The notes: generated from the letters alone by a model not told the origin. A stretch of 64,000 nucleotides of DNA from Granulicella tundricola MP5ACTX9 (GCF_000178975.2 NC_015064.1:3720001-3784000), one strand, 5' to 3'. Positions 25,501-31,873 are shown, counted from the stretch's first letter. Made by a program: numbers and translations.

Positions 25501-26189
25501 TAAGTAGGCGTCGGAGCACCCATCAGCACGTTGTCGTTCGTCTGCGACCACGCCACCCCCAGCACCCGCCCAAACACACGCTCCAGTTGATACTGCATCT
25601 GCAACTGAAGCTGCGGAGCCGCACCCGTGCATCGCCCGTTCAGCACGATGATCGCGTGCTGGATATACCCCACCGGATCGAAGCGGTCCACGCTCTCCGT
25701 CACCCCGTTCTGCCGGCAACTACTCGGGCTGCTCGCACCCGCGCCCAGCAGCATATCCGTCACAGACCCATCCGTGTCGTAGATCACCGCAATCGGCACC
25801 GAGCCATAGTTCGTGCTCTGCACGTCCGCCGGAAACACCATCCCACCCGGCCCCAGGTAAGCATTCCCACTGCTCACATGCTCCGCCAGCGAGCCCCCAT
25901 TGCTCAACGCAATATTCGCCACCGCAACATTGCTCCACACCCCCGCCGCAGAGGCCACCAGAGCATCCGCCGCCTGGTGATTCACCGCCGCGCTCAGCCC
26001 GCCCGGGTCCGTGTAGTAAAGAACGTTACTTTGCGCCCAAGGGATCGGACGCCCTTCATTCAAAAAGTACGGCCGCCCCGTCACATAACGCGGCCCACTC
26101 CCCAGCCCAGCCTGGGTCCAGACCAGCAAGCTCAGGATCACCAAAAGCCATGTGCAAGTGCGCTTCAAACATGGACAAGTGCGCTTCAA
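19542..26189 (-). CDS. Giant secreted repeat protein: degenerate matrixin-like domain, IPT/TIG domain and 13 Ig-like repeats
   Basis: 2215 residues. The start is a TTG with GAGGGA upstream, followed by a signal peptide (CTWLLVILSLLVWTQAGLG). Residues of about 30-285 resemble the matrixin-like region seen in large acidobacterial exported proteins, but at about 201-214 the helix reads VFGRVLGVAWSQ where an active enzyme would have HExxHxxGxxH; the zinc histidines are missing. An IPT/TIG-like domain (TVTISGTGFRQGNQVTVNGV) lies near 590. Residues of about 660-2000 are 13 Ig-like repeats of about 103 residues, each with DGVTP-type turns and a close cysteine pair such as CGGSSC. About 215 further Ig-like residues end the protein. 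No sorting signal or outer-membrane anchor is obvious. Likely an extracellular adhesion or structural protein; role is inferred. Confidence 0.85.
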   Translation of the reverse strand: MKRTCPCLKRTCTWLLVILSLLVWTQAGLGSGPRYVTGRPYFLNEGRPIPWAQSNVLYYTDPGGLSAAVNHQAADALVASAAGVWSNVAVANIALSNGGSLAEHVSSGNAYLGPGGMVFPADVQSTNYGSVPIAVIYDTDGSVTDMLLGAGASSPSSCRQNGVTESVDRFDPVGYIQHAIIVLNGRCTGAAPQLQLQMQYQLERVFGRVLGVAWSQTNDNVLMGAPTPTYNQALNWPIMHPIDIICGAYTYQCLPNPFTLRPDDIASLVLLYPVTGTPGTGKQASYQTAQGVAGTISFPTGQGMAGVNMLVRRKSPQGVQEGWYEGSGVSGGMFKTNNLSPFVAADPSVQGSQGTSDQGALGNYSVAYIPVQTGAIWQDLVISTEAVNPLYFGPYSLQPFAAGSVSPSGSVAIQTAAFAYEGGTALESFTIGDAAAQCGTGMDGTAFAPVPVAATGWWNGLLCGQGHAAYGSLAVQPGRTLTVEVTALDEQGYATTVKAMPVIGVFAPGDGAGALPSVASAPSAFQARGLGTTTLLASTGALTQVRVGIADQRGAGRPDFGYQARVFYADSLSPATVPDAGGTVTISGTGFRQGNQVTVNGVAVPVVSAGANAIAVSVPAMAAVNATGGTGVDVVVADLSTGAVSTMTGALVYQAIAPNQMKLVTAQAGSVYDGDATSVPFAVQVVAGDGVTPVAGQTVVFGTSAGTVRYGACGGSSCSVATDANGLASTAVTPQSAGAVTMTATAAQTTGAALVQSAGFTAVAQDAALNVVSTPGASVTVGSASQMPFAVQAVNGGGGWSGNRPITFSVTGGAATLSGCNAAQCVVTADNTGTARINVTATATGTITLQAKDGDLTQSVSLQAVNVSDVMKLGSGPTGTNPLNQWGVRLSAQLLQGDGVTPDPFEQVIYSAPAGLLFQVCGGSVCALTTDLGGYVGTSMMATQAGTYGITIAYGAVKQTYTVTFAVPAPTMRLVRVPLGAQRVGSATNVPFSVQMLQADGVTPMTGTYVAFAGPSEAGTIAECDRDRPACSLVTDSNGITGASFIPNRPGPITISATFGTLTQSATFSVVGTTDVMSVIASPGAGTLTGDAEAFVVQVLGSNGVTPAAGRTVTFSVTNGSFVFSGCGSAVCSVVTDGSGKAGVSGVATAAGSVSVMAADGVVTQTMTFSTTMRPDVMRVVSGPAGSMMSSYAASPVFAVQVLGPDGVTPAVGRTVTFAVTGGSVSFGLCNGAPCTAVTDAMGMASTTVTALSAGATSVLAADGAVYVSDAFTAVLPDVVKVVSAPASGGYVGDVAATPFVVQVLGGDGVTPAAGKSVTFSVTNGSAGFGRCGNAVSCTLVTDGNGMVSSAVTPLGVGNVTLSAADGPVNATASFGAVAKPDVLRIVTAPANGAFVGDVAGVPLGVQVMLEDGVTAAVGKQITLAVVSGAAQLSACGVVPCVLVTDGNGMVSTGVTPLGAGTITLSAAEGAIVQSASFTAVTKPDVMVLVGGPADGSIVGSVAAASFSVRQMLADGVTPHAGQAVTFVGVGATLTACGGSTCTVMTDASGVAQTGVTPGVVGMVRLTATDGSLQQAYGFVAAPRPDVVKVLSVPGAGSPVGDPAAVVFGVQVLAGDGSGGMAGKTVVLSVTQGVAMLTACGAATCSLVTDGSGMVSTGVIPSAVGLVGLLAADGAVTQGASFVAGAQQPHVLKVLSVPADGAVAGNAAGTFGVQLLLSDGVRVVAGASVTLTTANGKLSVCGAASCVLDTDAAGMVSSGVTPASAGAVVLSAVSGGVTQTASFMAVRAPDSVTVVSAPSGQGYVGDAMAAAFGVKLTLGDGVTADKGQIVTFTVTSGSAVLGACGAATCAVTSDAGGVASTTVTPNAVGMMTVTATASAVAEGMVQASFKAVPKPDLMVVMGAPAANVYVGATTVSPLAVRVLLADGKTPVVGVGVTFSASGAGQAQFAACGAAVCSLVTDAGGMASSALVGVAPGAVTLTAAADASTGAQPVSAGLVVVANVYKLAATTPSLFVAQGTSFAANVGALATINGDAAGGIGVTWTGNGATLPGGMSGVTDGAGMVQAQVVFGPLGVGVTGTAKVCAWGTQCVSFGAVGVASSGLVLNVMSGGAQAVSGGAGFVPVVMQVTDLAGNAVAGAAVTISQTVSAMTVACPVHGRCPAAPVLASSAKTLVSSASGMVSVMPMTVAGTATETKLVMTVGTQAEATADAKSTP

Positions 26190-26198
26190 AAAAGTCCC

Positions 26199-26942
26199 TC
26201 AGTGTTGACCTGCCAGCAGCACCAGCACCGAGCTCAGGCTCGGCTCCGTCGTGCTGCCAGGACCGCCCGGCGGCATAGGCGCAATCGGTCCTACCCAATC
26301 ACTTATCGGCTGAAACGGCGTTCCCGTAACCGGCACCCACGAAGCCGTCACCTGCGCCTGCACCGCGTTCCCGGAGGCAGCACTCGTCCCGCTCCCAATC
26401 CCCCGCGTAACCCGCGCCCGAATCCATCTCAAATCCACCAGCCCACCCGCCTCATCCACTCCCGTATCCGCCGGCACCACCCCATTCCGCATCAGCGGAG
26501 GAGCCACATTCGCCACCACCGGAATCGCCCCATCCATCCCATTCACCGGCGCACTCATCCCACCCGCACCCTTCGCCGTCAGCAGCATCAGCAACCTCTG
26601 CCCCACCCGATACCGCTCCGTCTGCCCCACCCAAAGCCCCGCCCACTCCCGAACCGTGTACGTCCCGCCTGTGTCACACCCGCGCACTGCCTGATCCACC
26701 CGGAAGGCTACATCCACATACCCATTCCCATCCGCACGGGTAACCGACACCACCTGCCCCGCAAAGATCACCCCCGCCTGGTTCGCCATCCCCAGCAGCA
26801 CCCCCTCCACTGTCCCCGCCGGCACATCGAGCCCACCCGCCTGTCCTGAAGCAGCCTGTCCGAAACCCACCCCGCCCGCGAGCGCCAGAAAGCCCATCAG
26901 AACCAACCGCAGCGTCCACCGTTTCAAGCTCAAATTCAACAA
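26199..26942 (-). CDS. Secreted protein of unknown function, upstream partner of the giant repeat protein
   Basis: 247 residues starting at a TTG with GGAGG ten bases upstream. A signal peptide is clear (WTLRLVLMGFLALAGGVGF, cleavage near GFGQAA). The middle (VIFAGQVVSVTRADGNGYVD, then VAFRVDQAVRGCDTG and YTVREWAGLW) looks like a small beta-barrel of the kind found in NTR/OB-fold-like exported proteins, but this is only a resemblance. A second half rich in Pro/Gly follows. The stop is nine bases before the start of the 2215-residue gene, so the two form an operon. I do not recognise the family; co-function with the giant protein is inferred from the gene spacing. Confidence 0.75.
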   Translation of the reverse strand: MLNLSLKRWTLRLVLMGFLALAGGVGFGQAASGQAGGLDVPAGTVEGVLLGMANQAGVIFAGQVVSVTRADGNGYVDVAFRVDQAVRGCDTGGTYTVREWAGLWVGQTERYRVGQRLLMLLTAKGAGGMSAPVNGMDGAIPVVANVAPPLMRNGVVPADTGVDEAGGLVDLRWIRARVTRGIGSGTSAASGNAVQAQVTASWVPVTGTPFQPISDWVGPIAPMPPGGPGSTTEPSLSSVLVLLAGQH

Positions 26943-27108
26943 GGGTAAAATTCCTCCGTACCCCTGTTTTCGTCAATGCATTCGCGCTTTTCCTACACTG
27001 CGTCAACCTGGAACACCGCTCCCGCACCAAGGTAATGACGCAAAAGAAACGCCCCCTGCAACCCCCGTTTCACCACGCCCCGAAGCCGCCATTACCTTCG
27101 TCACAGTA
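26943..27108. other. Upstream region of the repeat-protein operon
   Basis: AT-richer non-coding stretch that carries the GGAGG ribosome-binding site of the 247-residue protein. TTGACG occurs on the minus strand near 27005 and near 26975, but I cannot fit a good -10 to either. Confidence 0.35.
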
Positions 27109-27210
27109 AAAAGGCCGTCATACATAAAAGGTCGTCATACGTAAAAGGTCGTCATACGTAAAAGGTCGTCATACGTAAAAGGTCGTCATACGTAAAAGGT
27201 CGTCATACGT
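27109..27210. repeat. Tandem array of six 17-bp units
   Basis: Unit AAAAGGTCGTCATACGT is repeated head to tail at 27109, 27126, 27143, 27160, 27177 and 27194. The first unit differs at two positions; the other five are identical. A degenerate seventh follows (AGAGGTCGTCATTC). There are no spacers, so it is not CRISPR. Confidence 0.95.
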
Positions 27211-27225
27211 ATAAAGAGGTCGTCA

Positions 27226-27307
<82 letters not shown>

Positions 27308-27316
27308 CGGATTAGA

Positions 27317-27371
27317 GGGGGGCTTCAGCCCCCCGTCAACGGGCCTAAATAAGAGAAGGGGCTTTAGCCCC
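27317..27371. repeat. Paired GC palindromes
   Basis: GGGGGGCT-TC-AGCCCCCC (27317-27334) and GGGGCT-TT-AGCCCC (27358-27371) are two palindromes separated by 23 bases. The arrangement looks like a REP/BIME-type intergenic unit. Confidence 0.8.
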
Positions 27372-27441
27372 GGCCTTGCTTTCCCGGCCACTCGTCCGAA
27401 CACAACACCAAATCCGCTCCCCGCACTCCCACCAAGCCCCA

Positions 27442-27648
27442 CTAAATCTCCGGATAAAAATCAAAGAAAGCATCCACGCTCAACTTCAACTGCGCCTCAA
27501 TCTCCTCCCGGCTGCCTTCCAGCACATGCATCGTCACATGCGCCTCATTCCCATTCTGAAGCTCCACCGGAGCCGACCCAACCTTAACCACCTCATCTGC
27601 CGGAAGCAGACGCATTCCATAAACCAACACAAGATTTGCCATTCCCAT
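27442..27648 (-). CDS. Small hypothetical protein
   Basis: 68 residues (MGMANLVLVYGMRLLPADEV start, DAFFDFYPEI end). Composition is protein-like, with an amphipathic C-terminal part (EGSREEIEAQLKLSVDAFFD), and codon use follows the GC-rich pattern of neighbours. A second ATG two codons later is an alternative start. No family recognised. It is divergent from trxB with 77 bases between. A long open frame on the same strand through trxB is an antisense shadow. Confidence 0.6.
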   Translation of the reverse strand: MGMANLVLVYGMRLLPADEVVKVGSAPVELQNGNEAHVTMHVLEGSREEIEAQLKLSVDAFFDFYPEI

Positions 27649-27725
27649 ATTCTTTCACCCAATCCACCCCAAACCCCGCCTTGAATCCTTTCCGCCCCCT
27701 CGGCATTTACACTAAATAGGACTAT

Positions 27726-28703
27726 ATGACTCCCGAATCCTCCATCCCCGCCGCCATCGAAACGCGCGACACCGTCATCCTCGGCTCCGGCTGCTCCGGC
27801 CTCACCGCCGCCATCTACGCCGCCCGCTCCAACCTCAAGCCCCTCGTCCTCGAGGGCCACGAGCCCGGCGGCCAGCTCTCCATCACCACCCTCGTCGAGA
27901 ACTTCCCCGGCTGGCCCGAGGGCATCCAGGGCCCCGAACTCATCGAGAACATGAAGCAGCAGGCCACCCGTTTCGGTGCCGAGCTCCGCATGGCCCACCT
28001 CTCCAGCGCAGAGTTCACCCCCGGCGGCCCCATCAAGCTCAACATCGGCGGCGAGATCGTCCACACCCGCACCCTCATCATCGCGTCCGGTGCCTCCGCC
28101 CGCTGGCTCAACCTCCCCTCCGAGCAGGCTCTCATCGGCCACGGTGTCTCCTCCTGCGCCACCTGCGACGGTTTCTTCGCCTCCGGCAAGGACATCGCCG
28201 TCATCGGTGGAGGCGACAGCGCCATGGAAGAAGCACTCTTCCTCACCCGCTTCGCCAGCAAGGTCACCCTCATCAACCGCACTGAGAAGTTCCGCGCCTC
28301 CCCCATCATGCTGGAGCGCGCCCAGGCCCACGATAAGATCCACTTCCTCCACAACACCATCGTGGAAGAGGTCCTCGGAGTCGAAGAAAAGGACGTCAAG
28401 GGCCTCCGCCTCAAGAACCGCGCCAACGGCGACGAGTCCACCCTCCCCGTCTCCTTCATGTTCCTCGGCATCGGCCACGAGCCCAACGCCAAGGCCTTCG
28501 CCGGAATGATGGATCTCGACGACGACGGCTACATCCTCTGCAAGGACGACGTCTACTGCACCAAGAACGGCGAGATCCTCCCCGGAGTCTTCGCCTGCGG
28601 AGACATCAAGGACCGCAAGTACCGCCAGGCCATCACCGCCGCCGGCTCCGGCTGCATGGCCGCCCTGGAAGTAGAAAAGTACCTCGAAGAGCACGGCCGC
28701 TAA
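27726..28703 (+). CDS. trxB: Thioredoxin reductase
   Basis: 325 residues. FAD-binding GSGCSGLTAAIYAAR is at about residues 20-34. The redox centre CATCDG (about 144-149) is intact, the NADPH site GGGDSAMEEALFL is near 162, and the second FAD motif GVFACGDIKD is near 288, followed by RQAITAAGSGCMAALEVEKYL. It transfers electrons from NADPH to thioredoxin in the cytoplasm. Length and all motifs are normal. A weak TAAATA ends seven bases before the ATG and no Shine-Dalgarno is present, so the transcript may be leaderless. No thioredoxin gene adjoins it. Confidence 0.96.
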   Translation: MTPESSIPAAIETRDTVILGSGCSGLTAAIYAARSNLKPLVLEGHEPGGQLSITTLVENFPGWPEGIQGPELIENMKQQATRFGAELRMAHLSSAEFTPGGPIKLNIGGEIVHTRTLIIASGASARWLNLPSEQALIGHGVSSCATCDGFFASGKDIAVIGGGDSAMEEALFLTRFASKVTLINRTEKFRASPIMLERAQAHDKIHFLHNTIVEEVLGVEEKDVKGLRLKNRANGDESTLPVSFMFLGIGHEPNAKAFAGMMDLDDDGYILCKDDVYCTKNGEILPGVFACGDIKDRKYRQAITAAGSGCMAALEVEKYLEEHGR

Positions 28704-28714
28704 ACTCTCTCCCC

Positions 28715-28755
28715 GCAAAGTGCGCTGGATCACTCTTTGATCCCGCGCACTTTGC
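28715..28755. terminator. Compound hairpin after trxB
   Basis: GCAAAGTGCGC (28715-28725) pairs with GCGCACTTTGC (28745-28755), and the loop holds a second stem, GGATCA with TGATCC. There is no T tract on the plus strand, so it may be a structural or factor-dependent terminator. Confidence 0.55.
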
Positions 28756-28858
28756 CGATAGAGATTTCATATTCCCGCCGCCGATTTCGCAACTCCCGCC
28801 GCCAAATCACGTCTATCCTCACAACATCCCATCCTCTTCGCCTGATCGGAAGTGTTTT

Positions 28859-29875
28859 TTGCGCCTTCTAGCACCTGCAGCCCTGCTCCTCGCCGCATCC
28901 GCCGCCTGCGCCCAGCAGTCCGCCGCCCCATATTCGTCCCTCCCCGACGCACCCTCCCAGCTCCTCCTCGCCGCTAACACCCCGGCCCCAGAGCTCCCCG
29001 AGTCCTCAGATACCCCCGTCGCCACCGGCTTCTCCAGCTCCCTGGCTCCCGCCGACATCTACGATTACACCCTCTACCCCGACGGCTACCCCCAGGACGC
29101 CGCAGCCCAGGCCGCCAAACAAAGCGATCAGAACAAGAAGAAGCCCGGCTGGGCAGACGAACCAGACCTCGACGCCAACGGCAATCCCATCCCCCTCAAC
29201 CGCCACCAGCCCAAGCGCATCCTCGGCTTCATGCCCAACTACCGTTCCGTCTCGGTCGGCTCCGCGGTCCATCCCCCCGGCTGGAAGTACAACTTCTCCG
29301 TCGCCACCCGCCAGTCGTTCGACTACTCCTCCTTCATCTTCCTCGGCATCACCTCCCTCACCGCCGAAGCCATCAACTCCCACCCCGCCCTCGGCAAAGG
29401 CGTCCCCGGCTTCTACGCCTACACCTGGCGCGGCTTCCTGGACAAGACCGACGGCACCTACCTCGGCGCATGGTTCCTCCCCAGCCTCCTCCACGAGGAC
29501 ACCCGCTACTACCCCCTCGGTCCCGGCCACTCCATCGCCATCCGAGCCCTCTACGTCATCTCCCGCCAGGGCGTAGCCCGCACCTACGGCGGCCGCCAGA
29601 CCCCCAACATCGCCGGCCTCGGCGGCAAAGTCCTCACCCAGCTCATCTCCCGCAACTACTACCCAGCCGGCACCTCCGACTTCGGCGTCCTCGCCACCAA
29701 GTTCGCCTACTCCGCCATGCGTGACATCGGATTCTCCTCCATCCGCGAGTTCTACCCCGACATAGCCGCCCACTACGTCCGCCTCCACCACGAAAAAGCC
29801 GCCGCCCAGGCCGCCCGAGACGCCGCCGCAGCAGCAGCAGGCCAATCCAACCCAGCCACCCCCGCCAAACCCTAA
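28859..29875 (+). CDS. Exported protein of unknown function, acidobacterial type
   Basis: 338 residues from a TTG start, with a signal peptide (LLAPAALLLAASAACAQQ). A low-complexity linker follows (about 20-60, YSSLPDAPSQLLLAANTPAP), then a basic segment, then a conserved-looking core (about 120-310) with SVGSAVHPPGWKYNFSVATR, FLPSLLHEDTRYYPLG and RQTPNIAGLGGKVLTQLISR. The C-terminus is an Ala-rich helix. I recognise this as the kind of exported protein common in Acidobacteria, but I cannot name a domain. There is one hydrophobic stretch (SFIFLGITSLTAEAI). GGAAG precedes the start; no ATG alternative fits. Confidence 0.7.
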   Translation: MRLLAPAALLLAASAACAQQSAAPYSSLPDAPSQLLLAANTPAPELPESSDTPVATGFSSSLAPADIYDYTLYPDGYPQDAAAQAAKQSDQNKKKPGWADEPDLDANGNPIPLNRHQPKRILGFMPNYRSVSVGSAVHPPGWKYNFSVATRQSFDYSSFIFLGITSLTAEAINSHPALGKGVPGFYAYTWRGFLDKTDGTYLGAWFLPSLLHEDTRYYPLGPGHSIAIRALYVISRQGVARTYGGRQTPNIAGLGGKVLTQLISRNYYPAGTSDFGVLATKFAYSAMRDIGFSSIREFYPDIAAHYVRLHHEKAAAQAARDAAAAAAGQSNPATPAKP

Positions 29876-29896
29876 ACCTGTACAAAGCAGAACCAT

Positions 29897-29930
29897 GGGT
29901 GCCCCATGTCCCGCCTCTGGGACATGGGTG
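29897..29930. repeat. Dispersed GGGTGCCCCA hairpin repeat
   Basis: GGGTGCCCCA followed by CATGTCCC...GGGACATG forms a hairpin. The same opening decamer occurs at 16110, 31953, 58176 and 58349. Confidence 0.75.
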
Positions 29931-29939
29931 ATCGGGGCA

Positions 29940-29945
29940 TATAAT
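29940..29945 (+). promoter_or_regulatory. -10 box of the first toxin-antitoxin operon
   Basis: A perfect TATAAT ends seven bases before the antitoxin ATG at 29953; a leaderless start is likely. It sits directly after the hairpin repeat. Confidence 0.55.
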
Positions 29946-29952
29946 CCCAACC

Positions 29953-30249
29953 ATGGCCATCAACCTCCCCGCCGAGCTTGAGCAGTCCGTCGACCAACTG
30001 GCAGCCCGCCACGGCTTCACCAAGGACGACTTCATCCGCGACGCCGTAGAACAGCGCGTCGCTCAGTACGAAGAAGAGCCAGAACTCACAGAAGCCCAAC
30101 TAGCCCATCTCGATGAAGGAGTCGCTCAGCTGCGGCGAGGCGAGTTCGTCCCCGGTGAAGTGATCGAAGCAAAATTGGAGAAGCTCCTGGAAGAGCTGGA
30201 AGCTCGAGCAAAGATCGAGGAGCAAAGTGCTTCTGTCGCAACCCGATGA
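29953..30249 (+). CDS. Ribbon-helix-helix antitoxin (ParD-like)
   Basis: 98 residues. The N-terminal MAINLPAELEQSVDQLAARHG followed by FTKDDFIRDAVEQRVA is a ribbon-helix-helix DNA-binding unit (about residues 1-40). The rest is acidic and helical (EEEPELTEAQLAHLDEGV, then VIEAKLEKLLEELE), as expected for the toxin-wrapping tail. Its stop overlaps the start of the toxin gene by four bases (ATGA), the usual antitoxin-toxin coupling. It should repress its own promoter, and the TATAAT box seven bases upstream would lie under a bound antitoxin. Confidence 0.85.
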   Translation: MAINLPAELEQSVDQLAARHGFTKDDFIRDAVEQRVAQYEEEPELTEAQLAHLDEGVAQLRRGEFVPGEVIEAKLEKLLEELEARAKIEEQSASVATR

Positions 30250-30557
30250 AAGCCTTACTCTTTTCCCGTAGAGCTGAGGCAGACTTCCATGAGATCTCTG
30301 AGTATTTGGGTTTCCTTCCCGCCCGCCCGTCGCTCAGGATCGCGGAAGAAATTCAAAGGGCCTTCAACCTGATCGTTCAATTCCCGTATCTAGGGCAAGC
30401 CCATTCACGCTTTACTACCCTCCACGGCCAGGAAGTCCGCAGCCTACTCGTCGCCTCTTATCGCATCTATTACTTCTCCACCAGCCCACCCGAGATCATC
30501 GCCATCCTCCACGGAGCCCGCGACCAGACCGCCATCATGTCCCAACGCACCACCTGA
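30246..30557 (+). CDS. RelE/ParE superfamily toxin
   Basis: 103 residues. The N-terminal FSRRAEADFHEISEYLGF and the middle FPYLGQAHSRF, then EVRSLLVASYRIYYFSTS with EIIAILHGARDQ at the end follow the ParE/RelE plan: helical hairpin, then a beta sheet with a conserved basic residue before the YRIYY strand. ParE members poison DNA gyrase and RelE members cut mRNA; sequence alone does not settle which applies, although the ParD-like partner favours ParE. The gene begins inside the stop of the antitoxin gene. Confidence 0.85.
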   Translation: MKALLFSRRAEADFHEISEYLGFLPARPSLRIAEEIQRAFNLIVQFPYLGQAHSRFTTLHGQEVRSLLVASYRIYYFSTSPPEIIAILHGARDQTAIMSQRTT

Positions 30558-30573
30558 CCGCACCCCCGAGCCC

Positions 30574-31359
30574 ATGCTCAAATCCATCACCCTCCTCCCC
30601 GAACGCATCACCAACCCCACTGCTTACCCCTTCTCCGTCCCGGCCATCTCCACCTTCCGCCGTCTCGACATCACCTCCCGCGTCCTCTGCTTCGCCGGAG
30701 AAAACGGCACCGGCAAGTCCACCCTCCTCGAAGCCATCGCAGCCCACATCGGCTTCGGCCGCGAAGGCGGCAACCGCGACATGCGTTTCGAAACATCCGA
30801 GTCTGTTGCTGCGACGGAGCCCCTCATACGAGCCCTCAGGCTCGGCTTCGACAAGCGCACAGGAGAAGGCTTCTTTTTCCGCGCCGAGTCACTTTTTAGC
30901 GTCGCGACGCAAATCGACGAGTGGGACAGCGATTCCAGTTTTGGAGGCAAGATTCGCGACTCCTATGGCGGCGTCTCGCTCCATGATCATTCCCACGGCG
31001 AAACCTTCTTCACCGTCCTCGACCACAAGTTCCGCCGCTCCGGCCTCTTCCTCCTCAACGAACCCGAAGCCGCCCTCTCTCCCCAGCGCCAGCTCGCCTT
31101 CCTCGTCCTCATCCACGCCACCCTGCGCGACTACAAGGATGCCCAGTTCATCATCTCCACCCACTCCCCTCTCCTGCTCGGCTACCCCGGCGCCCAGATC
31201 GTCTCCTTCGACGGAGGCCGCCTCCAACCAATCGACTACGACCGCACCTACCCCTACCTCATCATCCGCCGCTTCCTCACCGACCGCACCCAAATGCTCG
31301 AAGACCTCTTCCGCAACCCCGAAGCCGACCCCGACGATCAGTCCACCCTCTTCGACTGA
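30574..31359 (+). CDS. AAA family ATPase (COG3910-like) with an altered Walker B
   Basis: 261 residues, a stand-alone SMC/ABC-like ATPase. Walker A is GENGTGKST (about residues 43-51); an SHGETFF signature lies near 145, and the Walker B region reads LFLLNEPEAALSPQRQ near 160, with Asn where Asp is usual. A D-loop/switch His follows in FIISTHSPLLL near 195. The family fits small chromosomal ATPases of unknown role that sit beside mobile or defence genes. Here it starts 17 bases after one toxin gene and is followed 49 bases later by another antitoxin. If the Asn is real, Mg/ATP coordination may be weakened. Function unknown. Confidence 0.85.
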   Translation: MLKSITLLPERITNPTAYPFSVPAISTFRRLDITSRVLCFAGENGTGKSTLLEAIAAHIGFGREGGNRDMRFETSESVAATEPLIRALRLGFDKRTGEGFFFRAESLFSVATQIDEWDSDSSFGGKIRDSYGGVSLHDHSHGETFFTVLDHKFRRSGLFLLNEPEAALSPQRQLAFLVLIHATLRDYKDAQFIISTHSPLLLGYPGAQIVSFDGGRLQPIDYDRTYPYLIIRRFLTDRTQMLEDLFRNPEADPDDQSTLFD

Positions 31360-31407
31360 CTCGGACCTCGCGGGTATATCCTACAAAAGGATGCACGGAG
31401 GCCAGCC

Positions 31408-31620
31408 ATGCCAGCAATCCAAATCTCGGACGAACTAGATGCCAACCTCGATCAACTCGTCCGTCAAACCGGCGGCTCCAAAGAAGCCTACGTCTCTGAG
31501 GCTGTCCGCAATCTCCTTGAAGATGCAGAAGACCTTGCCCTGGCCAAGGAACGTATAAGCCGCCCCGGTCGCCGCTTTACGCTCGATGAGGTCGAGCGCC
31601 ACCTTGGCCTGGCTGATTGA
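31408..31620 (+). CDS. Ribbon-helix-helix antitoxin
   Basis: 70 residues: IQISDELDANLDQLVRQTG then SKEAYVSEAVRNLLEDAED form the ribbon-helix-helix part, and RPGRRFTLDEVERHLGLAD is the C-terminal toxin-binding tail. GGAGG precedes the ATG. The gene overlaps the start of the following RelE-type toxin in another frame. It differs clearly from the first antitoxin, so the two pairs are not a recent duplication. Confidence 0.85.
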   Translation: MPAIQISDELDANLDQLVRQTGGSKEAYVSEAVRNLLEDAEDLALAKERISRPGRRFTLDEVERHLGLAD

Positions 31621-31873
31621 GTTGGATGAAGACGCCGAGCGCGATCTCGCTCGGCTCGACAAATCCGTTCAACGAACCATCATCAAATATCTCCGCACTC
31701 GCATAGCTCCCGCAGCAGATGTAAGAGACTTTGGTAAACCGCTAGGCCACGCTCTCAGTGGCCTATGGAGCTACCGCGTCGGAGATTACAGAATTCTCTG
31801 CAACATCGAGCAAGATCGGCTCACAGTTTTGGTAGTCGGCATTGGCCATCGCAAAGACGTGTACAAGACCTGA
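31586..31873 (+). CDS. RelE-family toxin
   Basis: 95 residues if the ATG at 31586 is used; a TTG at 31604 gives an 89-residue protein starting AWLIELDEDAERDLARLD, closer to the usual RelE N-terminus. The body (SVQRTIIKYLRTRI, then DFGKPLGHALSGLWSYRVGD and YRILCNIEQDRLTVLVVGIG, HRKDVYK) is classic RelE: the Arg of WSYRVGDYRI and the final HR are the mRNA-cleavage residues. It overlaps the antitoxin gene by up to 35 bases. Endonuclease activity on ribosome-bound mRNA is expected. Confidence 0.87.
   Translation: MRSSATLAWLIELDEDAERDLARLDKSVQRTIIKYLRTRIAPAADVRDFGKPLGHALSGLWSYRVGDYRILCNIEQDRLTVLVVGIGHRKDVYKT

Noticed and set aside
19542..26189. Polyketide or non-ribosomal megasynthase, suggested by the size of the gene
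   Set aside because: No catalytic domain motifs; the protein is a signal-peptide-bearing chain of Ig-like repeats.
27109..27210. Possible CRISPR array
   Set aside because: The 17-bp units are directly adjacent with no spacers, and no cas genes are present.
27534..28733. Open frame of 399 codons antisense to trxB
   Set aside because: Val/Gly/Asp-rich shadow of trxB; the only credible minus-strand gene here is the 68-residue one.
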